NCBI GenBank assembly: GCA_050743865.1
Contig: JBOGGE010000058.1
Span: forward strand, 1 to 19,385
Source of the DNA: DAHUZJ01 sp050743865
GTDB lineage: Bacteria; Actinomycetota; Acidimicrobiia; Acidimicrobiales; RAAP-2
DNA length: 19,385 nt
Direction: 5' to 3'
A program made the translations under genes and the position numbers. Below the pieces are notes generated by a model. That model saw only the letters and a list, made by a program, of their open reading frames with translations. It was not told where the DNA came from and searched no databases. Positions 1 to 6,747 of the stretch are shown here, one piece after another (position 1 is the stretch's first letter; every line of letters starts with the position of its first letter).

Positions 1-1
1 C

Positions 2-463
2 CGCCACAGCGCCCGGCGGACCCGGCCGGCGGGAGCCGAGGCGAGCACCGCGGAGGCGGCGGCCGTGGCCGGGATCGAGCCCTCGCTGGCCTGGCCGTCG
101 CGCCCCACGGGGCAGCGTCCCCCCTGGTGGGCCATCGGCCTGGTGGCGGTGGTGACCGGGGCCGTGGCCGGTGCCATCAGCGCCCCCCTCGTCGGGGCGG
201 CGGCCGCCGCCGCCGTCGCCGCCGCCCTGGCCGTTCCCCAGGCCCGGGCGGTGACCGCCTCCGTCGCCGTCGGGCTCATGGTGGCGGCGGGGGCCAGCGT
301 GGTCGCCGGCCAGGCGCTCCACCCGGTCCCCGAGGGATCGGACTGGCCCTCCGTGTACCAGAGCGCGGCGGTCCTGGCGTGGATGGCCGTCGTCTTCCTC
401 GGGGCCGACGCCGTGGTCGAGCGCGCCCGAGCCCGGGCACGCCGGCGGCGGCGCGGCGGCTGA
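2..463 (+). CDS. C-terminal part of an unidentified multi-pass membrane protein (5' truncated by window edge)
   Basis: The frame is open from the first bases of the window to a TGA at 461-463, so the gene starts upstream. A GTG at 65 is in frame, but nothing marks it as the real start. The visible part has hydrophobic, Ala/Val-rich segments at about 83-160 of the partial product's coding bases onward: one near WWAIGLVAVVTGAVAGA, a long Ala/Val stretch after it, and a last helix around AAVLAWMAVVFLGADAVV. It ends in a very basic Arg-rich tail, which suggests a cytoplasmic C-terminus. It converges on the glycosyltransferase gene with only 12 bases between the two stop codons. Next to a glycan cluster it could be the end of a large membrane glycosyltransferase such as an arabinofuranosyltransferase-like protein. 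That is only a guess from context; I do not recognise the family. Confidence 0.6.
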   Translation, partial: RHSARRTRPAGAEASTAEAAAVAGIEPSLAWPSRPTGQRPPWWAIGLVAVVTGAVAGAISAPLVGAAAAAAVAAALAVPQARAVTASVAVGLMVAAGASVVAGQALHPVPEGSDWPSVYQSAAVLAWMAVVFLGADAVVERARARARRRRRGG

Positions 464-475
464 CGGGCGGGGGCC

Positions 476-1777
476 TCAGCGGGCCGGGCGGCGCCCGACC
501 TCGCCGGCCAGCGCCTCGAGGGTGGCCCGGGCCGTGGCGTCCCAGGTGAACGACCGGGACCGCTCGAGGGCCTGGTGGCCCATGACCGCCCGTAGGCCGC
601 GGTCGCCGACCAGCTTGGCGATGGCGGCCGCCACCGAGTCGGCCCCGTCGGCCAGGAACCCGGTGCGGCCGTCGACCACGGCATCGCGATGCCCGGCGAT
701 GTCGGTGGCCACCGCCGGGGTCCCGCACGCCGCCGCCTCGGTCAGGGTCATGCCCCACCCCTCGCGCAGCGAGGTCGACGCCACCACCCATGCCCTGCGG
801 TACCAGTCCACCAACTCGTCGTCGGTCACCCGACCCGGGAGGGCCAGCCAACCCTCGGCCCCGAGCGAGCGCCGGAGCGCCTCCAGGCGCGGACGCTCGT
901 AGCCCTCGCCCAGGACCGCCGCCTCCAGGTCGGGATATGTCTCCCTGGCCCGGGCCAAGGCCCGGAAGAGGAGGTCGAACCGCTTCACCGGGACCAGGCG
1001 GCCCACGGCCACCACCAGCGGCACCGGGGAGCGGCCGGGCCCCGGCCGGAACCGGCTCCCCACCCCGGGAGAGGCCACCGTGACCCGGTCCGGGCGGAGG
1101 CCGAGCATGTCGCAGATCTCCTGGCGCGAGGACTCCGAGAGGGTGACCACCCGGCTCGACCGGTAGAGGGGCGGGGCGACCCGGCGCTCCACCTCCTCCC
1201 CGACCCGGGCCAACCAGCCCGGGAGCACCATCCGCCACATCTCGGCGTGGACATGGTGGAGGAAGACCACCCGGGGGCCGCGGTACCACAGCGGGGAGAA
1301 GAACGGCATCCCGTTCCACACCTCGACCAGGCCCTCCCCCGGCCCGTGGCGCCGCCGCAGCTCCTCGCGGATGGTGTCGGCGAACACGGCGTACCGCCCC
1401 GACCTCCGCACCACCCGGTACCCCTGCCGGACCACCGTCTCCGGGCCGCCGGGGACGGCCGAGGTCCGTACCGCCACGTCGAGCCCGGCCGCCGCCCACA
1501 GGGCGGCGATCCGGTGGGCGTGGAGCTCGGACCCGCCGGCCTCGGGGTCGTCCAAGTCCCGCCAGGCCACGACCCGGACGCGCTCGAGACCGACCGATCC
1601 GGCGACGTCCCGGAGAGAGGCGCCGGGATCCGAAGCTCCGGCAGCAGCGGCCGGGACGCTCGCCGCCCGCCCGGTCACGGGGACGTGGTGGGCCGGCGCC
1701 GGGTCGCCGGCGGGTGGTGCGTGGCCGTCGCGGCGCGGTCCTGCGTCGTCACTTCCGGCGTGGGCCATGCGACCCAT
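476..1777 (-). CDS. GT4-family glycosyltransferase (GT-B fold)
   Basis: Predicted cytoplasmic retaining glycosyltransferase that moves a nucleotide-activated sugar onto a lipid-linked or other acceptor. The 433-residue product begins with about 65 low-complexity residues. A GT-B N-lobe follows, with an AGGSELHAHR motif near residues 80-89, typical of GT4 enzymes that act on surface glycans. The C-lobe has VVAVGRLVPVKRFDLL and the family's E-x7-E pair (E339 and E347 in REGWGMTLTEAAACGTP). I chose ATG 1777 because GAGGAA (1786-1791) lies 8 bases upstream. An in-frame ATG at 1858 has no Shine-Dalgarno and overlaps a possible -10. It is the last gene of the minus-strand glycan cluster, downstream of the flippase. 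Acceptor and sugar cannot be read from the sequence. Confidence 0.9.
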   Translation of the reverse strand: MGRMAHAGSDDAGPRRDGHAPPAGDPAPAHHVPVTGRAASVPAAAAGASDPGASLRDVAGSVGLERVRVVAWRDLDDPEAGGSELHAHRIAALWAAAGLDVAVRTSAVPGGPETVVRQGYRVVRRSGRYAVFADTIREELRRRHGPGEGLVEVWNGMPFFSPLWYRGPRVVFLHHVHAEMWRMVLPGWLARVGEEVERRVAPPLYRSSRVVTLSESSRQEICDMLGLRPDRVTVASPGVGSRFRPGPGRSPVPLVVAVGRLVPVKRFDLLFRALARARETYPDLEAAVLGEGYERPRLEALRRSLGAEGWLALPGRVTDDELVDWYRRAWVVASTSLREGWGMTLTEAAACGTPAVATDIAGHRDAVVDGRTGFLADGADSVAAAIAKLVGDRGLRAVMGHQALERSRSFTWDATARATLEALAGEVGRRPAR

Positions 1778-1853
1778 GACCCCCGTTCCTCGATGGCGCT
1801 GGCCGCCCGGCCCGGCGAGCCGCCCTTCGGGTCTCACGTCGCTCCAGGTCGGC

Positions 1854-1872
1854 AGCATAGGGACAAAATGTC
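1854..1872 (-). promoter_or_regulatory. possible internal promoter and small inverted repeat before the GT4 gene
   Basis: This is an A/T-rich island in very GC-rich DNA. It lies in the short gap between the flippase stop codon and the preferred glycosyltransferase start. The inverted repeat GACA-AAA-TGTC occupies 1862-1872 and overlaps the flippase stop. On the minus strand TATGCT (1859-1854) fits the actinobacterial TANNNT -10 pattern. It would place transcription start about 70 bases before the chosen ATG at 1777. I see no convincing -35. It could be chance. Confidence 0.25.
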
Positions 1873-3523
1873 ACCGTACCCGCTGGCGGTGCAGGAGAGC
1901 GAAGTCGGCGACCACCACCAGCACGAGCCCGGCCTGCACCAGAAGGTCGGCGTGGGCGATGCCGACCGCCGAGCCGTGGGCGGCCGCCACCGCAACGGTG
2001 GCGGCCACCGCCCCGGCCAGGAGCAGCGGGGCCACCCGACGCCGGCCGACGGCGAGGAGGTACATGGTGAGCACCACCGTCGTGCTCAGGCAGGCCATGG
2101 CCCCCACCAGCGGGACGAAGGCCCCAGCGGCACTCAGGTACCGGTTCGAGAAGACGACGCCGAGCAGGAGCCGCGGGGCGCCGGCGGCCAGCCCGAAGAG
2201 GAGCGCCACCGGCACCGCCAGGAGGGCCAGGGTCACCCCGAGCTGGCGCAGGGCGTGGCCGCCGTGACGCCACCGGATCGCCGCTTCGGGGAGGAGGTAG
2301 CCGCCGAGCACGATGGCCCCGAACACCAGTGCCTTGCTGGCCACCGACACGGCGGCGTAGGGCCCGGCCACCGACGGGGCATCCCGGCCGATCACGATGA
2401 CGTCGACGTTCTGCAGCCAGGCCACCGTGGCCAGGGCCACCAGGGCCACCAGCAGGTCTCCCACCAGGGCCCGGCGCTCCACGGCGCCCGGCGCCGGAGC
2501 TCCGGCCGAAGTGGGCATCCCGGCCGAAGTGGGCATCCCGGCCGAAGTGGGCGTTCCGGCCGGCGCCCCCGGGGCCGCCGGCGTAGCCAGCCCGCCCGGT
2601 ACCATCGATCGCCACCGCCGACGGCGGTGCAACCCGCCCCGGGCGGGAGCCGCCCCGGCCCGCCACAAGCGGTCGGCGACCACCCGGGCGTGGACCGCCG
2701 TCACCACCTCGGCGGCCAGGATCCCGCACGCGGCGCCGGCTACCCCGAGGCCGGCACCCACCAGGACGAGCACAGCGACAGCGCGCATCCCGGCCTCGAC
2801 CAGGAGGTTGGAGGCGAGGGTCCCGTAGCTGCGGTGGGCCTGGAGGAGCCCGCGGTCCAGGCAGAGGAGGATCCACACCGCCCCGGCCACCAGCATGGCG
2901 TCCAGCCCCACGGTGTGCGGCTGCCCCAGCACGCCGGCCAGCCAGCGGCCGGCGGCCACCGCCGCCACGGCGAAGGCGACGACGGCGACCGTGCCGTGCC
3001 GGTGCAACCGGCGGGCCCAGCCCGCCACCCGGCCCTCCCCGCCGCTCGCCCGCCACCCGGTGATCCGGCGCACCACGGCCACGATCACCGCCGAACCGGG
3101 CATCGACACCACCAGGAAGAGCCCGTTGAGCTGGTTGAGGGCGCCGTAGCCGCGGGTGGTCAGGAGCCGGGCCAGGAGGACGGTGACGATGACGTTGGCG
3201 ACGTTGGTGACGACGCCGGCCACCGCCAGCGGCCCGACCGCCAGCACCGACGTGCGCAGGGGCTCCGACGCCGGCCGGCGCGGGTCCGGGTCGAGAACGA
3301 GCTCGCCGCCGAACGCCGGTGCGACGGATCCCGGCGCCAGCGAGACGGCCCCGGGCACACCCTCCACGGCCACCTCGATCGCCCCGGTCCGGCCGGCATG
3401 GTGGGATCTCGGACCGTGCCCGTCCCGGACGGCCGGTGGCGTCGGTTCCGGCCGGGGGGCGACGTCTCCCGCCATCGCCAGGTCCAACCGGTCCTCCATC
3501 GCCGGCTCGGACCGGTCCCCCAT
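1871..3523 (-). CDS. Wzx-like polysaccharide/oligosaccharide flippase (MOP superfamily)
   Basis: Predicted integral membrane transporter that flips a lipid-linked glycan across the cytoplasmic membrane. The 550-residue product has about 90 mostly polar residues at the N-terminus. A series of hydrophobic helices follows, starting near residue 91. The segment LARLLTTRGYGALNQLNGLF is typical of the first part of polysaccharide biosynthesis proteins (Wzx/MOP). A Pro/Ala/Gly linker at about 300-345 splits the two helix bundles and carries the repeat PTSAGM. Three in-frame ATGs at 3523, 3499 and 3475 are spaced by exactly 24 bases. I chose 3523 because GGGAGG (3535-3540) precedes it by 11 bases and the other two have no Shine-Dalgarno. 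It sits 38 bases after the FAD oxidoreductase gene and just before the GT4 gene, which fits a glycan-export unit. The substrate is unknown. Confidence 0.85.
   Translation of the reverse strand: MGDRSEPAMEDRLDLAMAGDVAPRPEPTPPAVRDGHGPRSHHAGRTGAIEVAVEGVPGAVSLAPGSVAPAFGGELVLDPDPRRPASEPLRTSVLAVGPLAVAGVVTNVANVIVTVLLARLLTTRGYGALNQLNGLFLVVSMPGSAVIVAVVRRITGWRASGGEGRVAGWARRLHRHGTVAVVAFAVAAVAAGRWLAGVLGQPHTVGLDAMLVAGAVWILLCLDRGLLQAHRSYGTLASNLLVEAGMRAVAVLVLVGAGLGVAGAACGILAAEVVTAVHARVVADRLWRAGAAPARGGLHRRRRWRSMVPGGLATPAAPGAPAGTPTSAGMPTSAGMPTSAGAPAPGAVERRALVGDLLVALVALATVAWLQNVDVIVIGRDAPSVAGPYAAVSVASKALVFGAIVLGGYLLPEAAIRWRHGGHALRQLGVTLALLAVPVALLFGLAAGAPRLLLGVVFSNRYLSAAGAFVPLVGAMACLSTTVVLTMYLLAVGRRRVAPLLLAGAVAATVAVAAAHGSAVGIAHADLLVQAGLVLVVVADFALLHRQRVR
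2502..2555. repeat. three tandem 18-bp units inside the flippase gene
   Basis: The units at 2502-2519 and 2520-2537 are identical; the unit at 2538-2555 differs only in its last bases. The unit length is a multiple of three, so the frame is kept. On the minus strand they encode a repeated PTSAGM-type hexapeptide, at about residues 323-340, in a polar linker between membrane bundles. Copy number may vary between strains without breaking the gene. Confidence 0.9.
3472..3523. repeat. 24-bp imperfect direct repeat at the flippase start
   Basis: Units at 3472-3495 and 3496-3519 are clearly related, and a third partial copy begins at 3520. Each contains one in-frame start codon on the minus strand. 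The peptide therefore begins MGDRSEPA, MEDRLDLA, MAGDV. The repeat explains the cluster of possible start codons. Confidence 0.75.
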
Positions 3524-3561
3524 CGCCGGCACCGCCTCCCGCTCCGGCCCGCTCCCCGCCA

Positions 3562-5160
3562 CTACCGGGCGGCGAGAGGCCTGGGCAGCACCGGGGCGTC
3601 CCGCCCGGTCCCCGACGTCGCCGCCGGCGAGCCCGGTTCCCCACCTGCCCCGGAGCCGTGGCCGCGTGCCTCGTGGTACTCCTCCTCCACGTTGACGCTC
3701 CACACGTCGTGGCAGGCGCCCAGGATGTTCTCGACGGTGAGCATGGCCGTGTACATCGAGTGGTCCTGGTTGTTGTACTTGTGCATGCCGTTGCGCCCGA
3801 CCGGGTGGACGTTCGCCGCCTCCTTGGCCAGGTACCCGACGATGGTGGCGACGTTGTCCTTGTAGGAGAAGTCGTAGTAGGGGTAGGCCTTCTCGACCCG
3901 AACCACATACCCGGTCTCGACCCTCCCCGGACGCACCAGGCCGAGGGTCTCGAGCTCGGACGTGGCCCGCTCGACCAGCGAGGCGTCGCTCGACTCCCAC
4001 AGCTCGTCACCCTCGAAGACGAAGTACTCCAGCCCGAGACAGGTCCGGCCTTCCTTGACCATGTCGGGCGACCAGGCCCCGAAGTTCTGGATGCGGCCGA
4101 CCGCCACCTCGGGAGCGTGGACGTAGATCCAATTGTCGGGGAAACCGTCCCCTTCGGGGACGACCAGGGCCACGGTCAGGAAGTCCCGGTAGCAGAGGTC
4201 CCGCGCCGCCGAGAGGACGTCGGGGGGCGGGGGCGGGTCGAGTGCTTCGACCAGATGGCGGAGCGGCACCGAGGACACGAGGTGCGAGCACGGCACCTCC
4301 TCGGTGGCACCGGTGGGGGTGGTGAGGACGACCGAGGCGGCCAGCCCGCCGCCGGTCCTCACGGTGGACAGCGTGTGCCCGAGCCGGACGGTGCCCCCGC
4401 CGGCCTCGACCAGACGGCGGCAGCGCTCCCACATCATCCCGGGACCGAGCCTGGGGTAGCGGAACTCCTCGATCAAGCTCGTGACCTCCGTCTGGTGCCG
4501 CCGCGGGGAGAGGGCGTTCAGGACCGCCTTCTTCAGGTCGAGGTTCTTCACCCGCTGGGCCGCCCAATCGGCCGGCATCTCGGCCACCGGCACCCCCCAC
4601 ACCTTCTCCGTGTACGTCTTGAAGAAGGTGCGGTAGAGGCGCCAGCCGAACCGCGCCACCAGCCACCCTTCGTAGTTGGCCTGGTCGGCCGGCGGCTGGA
4701 GGCGGGCCCGCACGTACGACAACCCGCACAGGAGGGCCTCTCGAGGCCCGAGGTTCCGCAGCGCGTTGGACGCCCGGAGCGGGTAGTCGTAGTACTTCTG
4801 CCGGTAGAAGATCCGGCTCATCCTCGGCCGGGTCAAGAAGTCCTCCTCGGGGAGGATCTCCTCCCAGAGCCGTTCCACGGGGGGGACCTTGGTGAAGAAG
4901 CGATGCCCGCCGATGTCGAAACGCCAGCCGTCGCGCTCGACGGTGCGGCTGATGCCGCCGACCACCTGGTCGGCCTCGACCACGAGCGGCCGATGCCCGG
5001 CCTTGACGAGCTGGTAGGCGGCCGTGAGCCCGGCCGGACCGGCCCCGGCCACCACCACGGGCGGAGCCTCGTGCGCCGGCCCACCGCCACCGCCGGCCGA
5101 GGCGGTGGGCCGGGGGCCGGTGCCGGCCACCGGAGCCGGGGTGGTCTCGGTTCTCGACAT
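3562..5160 (-). CDS. FAD-dependent oxidoreductase of the UDP-galactopyranose mutase / protoporphyrinogen oxidase-like group
   Basis: 532 residues. After about 33 disordered residues comes a Rossmann FAD-binding motif, VVVAGAGPAGLTAAYQL (GAGPAG at 39-44), then VVEADQVVGGISRT (GG at 68-69). DIGGHRFFTKVPPVERLWE follows at about 82-100. The GHRFFTK segment marks a group of amine-oxidase-like FAD proteins often found among glycosyltransferase genes. A C-terminal segment, HKYNNQDHSMYTAMLTVENI, fits the closing FAD-contact region of such enzymes. The start ATG at 5160 is supported by GGAAAGG (5166-5172) five bases upstream. The stop is TAG. In a glycan cluster it may act on a nucleotide sugar or lipid-linked sugar, as UDP-galactopyranose mutase does. 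Substrate and reaction are inferred, and a phytoene-desaturase-like role cannot be excluded. Confidence 0.85.
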   Translation of the reverse strand: MSRTETTPAPVAGTGPRPTASAGGGGGPAHEAPPVVVAGAGPAGLTAAYQLVKAGHRPLVVEADQVVGGISRTVERDGWRFDIGGHRFFTKVPPVERLWEEILPEEDFLTRPRMSRIFYRQKYYDYPLRASNALRNLGPREALLCGLSYVRARLQPPADQANYEGWLVARFGWRLYRTFFKTYTEKVWGVPVAEMPADWAAQRVKNLDLKKAVLNALSPRRHQTEVTSLIEEFRYPRLGPGMMWERCRRLVEAGGGTVRLGHTLSTVRTGGGLAASVVLTTPTGATEEVPCSHLVSSVPLRHLVEALDPPPPPDVLSAARDLCYRDFLTVALVVPEGDGFPDNWIYVHAPEVAVGRIQNFGAWSPDMVKEGRTCLGLEYFVFEGDELWESSDASLVERATSELETLGLVRPGRVETGYVVRVEKAYPYYDFSYKDNVATIVGYLAKEAANVHPVGRNGMHKYNNQDHSMYTAMLTVENILGACHDVWSVNVEEEYHEARGHGSGAGGEPGSPAATSGTGRDAPVLPRPLAAR

Positions 5161-5357
5161 CGCCGCCTTTCCGGCCGCCCTGGGTCCGGGGACGGAACGC
5201 CGGCCGGGTGTCCCCGGGTTGCCGCGCCCACCCTCCGCCGGGCGCCCGGCTGCCGGGGCCCGGCGCAGCGTCGTGGCCCCCCCCGTCGGCCGGGACGAGG
5301 ATAGCCGCCGTGCGGATGGTAGCTGCCGGGCCCGGTCAGCCGGCCGGCCGGGCCCGG
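5161..5357. other. 197-bp gap between the PIG-V-like gene and the FAD oxidoreductase gene
   Basis: This is the longest gap inside the glycan cluster. It contains the direct repeat listed separately, a C-run on the plus strand near 5276-5284 (G-run on the minus strand), and a TATCCT hexamer on the minus strand (about 5308-5303) that fits TANNNT. A separate promoter for the oxidoreductase, flippase and GT4 genes is therefore possible. I see no -35 and no clear terminator. Confidence 0.35.
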
Positions 5358-5361
5358 TCAG
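5325..5361. repeat. 15-bp direct repeat with a 22-bp period across the PIG-V-like gene's stop codon
   Basis: GCCGGGCCCGGTCAG is present at 5325-5339 and again at 5347-5361. The second copy contains the stop codon of the mannosyltransferase gene on the minus strand; the first lies just downstream of it. Each copy holds the palindrome CCGGGCCCGG, so both can form compact secondary structure. A role in mRNA 3'-end stability or termination is possible but not shown. Confidence 0.7.
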
Positions 5362-6725
5362 GGGACGAGGAGGTTCGAGAACGCCAGGAGGGCATAGGCG
5401 CACAGTCCGGCGGTGGCCAGCACCAGGACGGCGCGTTCCACCCACCGGCTGGCGGTGAGCGAGGCGCCGGCGACGACGAGGGGGAAGGCGCTCAGGGCGT
5501 ACCGCTCGAAGGAGTCGAGGTTGGTCCCGCTCAGGCCGGCCAGCACCACCACGGCGGCGAAGGCGCCATAGGCGGCGGGGAGCCGCCGCCAGCACACCAC
5601 CACCAGCACCACGGCCAGCACCACCCACGGAACGTGGAGGGCCGTGCCGAAATGGTGGTGAGCCGCCCCGGCGGCGTCGTGGGCGAGGACGCGGAGGGGG
5701 TCCGAGAGCGCCCCGTGGTGACCCGACTGGACCTGGACCCGCACCGGGAGGAGCCCGTCGCCGAAGGCCGCCGCCGACCACGCCAGGAAGGAGCCGGCCC
5801 CGGCCAGCGGGGCGGCCGTCCCGGCCAGCGCCCCCAGCCGCCCCCGCCACCGCCAGCGTGCGTGCCGCCAGCCCCGGGCCGCCTCCACCGCCACCGGGAC
5901 CACCAGCAGGACCCCGAGTGGCCGGGTCAGGCCGGCGGCGAACCCGAGGACCACCACCCACGCCCAGCTGGGGCCGGCGGCGCCCCGGGACCCCGGCGCC
6001 GCCGCCGGTCCGGCCCATCCGGCGCCCGACCCCCGGCGCAGCGCCAGGAAGCATCCGGCCGTGCACACGAGCAGCAGACCCTCGGCGTACCCCATGACCA
6101 GCACGTAGGCCGGGGGGACCAGCGCCAGGAGCCAGACCGACCGGTCGGCCCACCCCCGGTCACCCGTCTCCGCCAGCACGAGCACCCTGACCAGGGCCAT
6201 CCCGACCAGGGCGCAGGCGTTGGCCAGGACCACGAGGGCGACGCCGTCGGAGATCCCGGGCACGGCACCCAGGAGCCGGCCGGCCAGTGGGAAGAGCGGG
6301 AAGAACCGGAGCGACTGGTGGCCGAGGGGCCCGTACCCGGTCCGGGCGATGGCCTCGTACCAGCCGGCGTCCCATCCGAGCAGGCCCTGGTGGAGCCGGG
6401 CGACGGCCGCCGGCGACGCCACGTGGGCGTGGTCGGCCACGAAGCGGGCCGTCCCCAGCACGACCAGCACCACGACCCTCGAGGTGGCCCACGCCGGCAG
6501 CACCGACCACAGGGCCCGGGCGGCGCGGCCCACCGCCGGGCTCGGCCGGACGGGGGACGCGGGTTCCGGGGTGACGACGCCGGCGCCGGCACCGACGATC
6601 GGCGGCTGCGCCGGGAGGCCCGGCTGGTCGAGCAACGGTGCGCCGGCCGGGACCGGGATCCCGCCCTGCGGCGGGTGGTCATCAGAGGCCGGGCGGCCGT
6701 CCTGGACCCCGGGGGCGGAGCTCAC
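5358..6725 (-). CDS. PIG-V-like membrane mannosyltransferase (GT-C fold)
   Basis: 455 residues with about 65 Pro/Ala-rich N-terminal residues, then roughly ten hydrophobic helices. The first periplasmic loop has LLGWDAGWYEAIARTGYG (W118, D119), followed by LRFFPLFPLAGRL. Near the C-terminus is SFERYALSAFPLVV. These three segments are typical of the PIG-V / Mannosyl_trans2 family, which uses polyprenyl-phosphate-linked sugars outside the membrane; the Asp in the WDAGWY loop is the likely catalytic acid. Bacterial members are usually annotated as mannosyltransferases, but the donor here is not proven. The start is GTG at 6725, the first start in the frame, without a clear Shine-Dalgarno. It lies 22 bases after the stop of the preceding membrane glycosyltransferase, so the two are probably co-transcribed. 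Confidence 0.85.
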   Translation of the reverse strand: MSSAPGVQDGRPASDDHPPQGGIPVPAGAPLLDQPGLPAQPPIVGAGAGVVTPEPASPVRPSPAVGRAARALWSVLPAWATSRVVVLVVLGTARFVADHAHVASPAAVARLHQGLLGWDAGWYEAIARTGYGPLGHQSLRFFPLFPLAGRLLGAVPGISDGVALVVLANACALVGMALVRVLVLAETGDRGWADRSVWLLALVPPAYVLVMGYAEGLLLVCTAGCFLALRRGSGAGWAGPAAAPGSRGAAGPSWAWVVVLGFAAGLTRPLGVLLVVPVAVEAARGWRHARWRWRGRLGALAGTAAPLAGAGSFLAWSAAAFGDGLLPVRVQVQSGHHGALSDPLRVLAHDAAGAAHHHFGTALHVPWVVLAVVLVVVCWRRLPAAYGAFAAVVVLAGLSGTNLDSFERYALSAFPLVVAGASLTASRWVERAVLVLATAGLCAYALLAFSNLLVP

Positions 6726-6747
6726 CGGCCGGCCCCGGCCACGACCG

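Noticed and set aside
689..3865. A 1058-codon open frame on the plus strand across the GT4, flippase and FAD genes
   Set aside because: It is an antisense shadow of three genes with clear family motifs, and its own product shows no domain.
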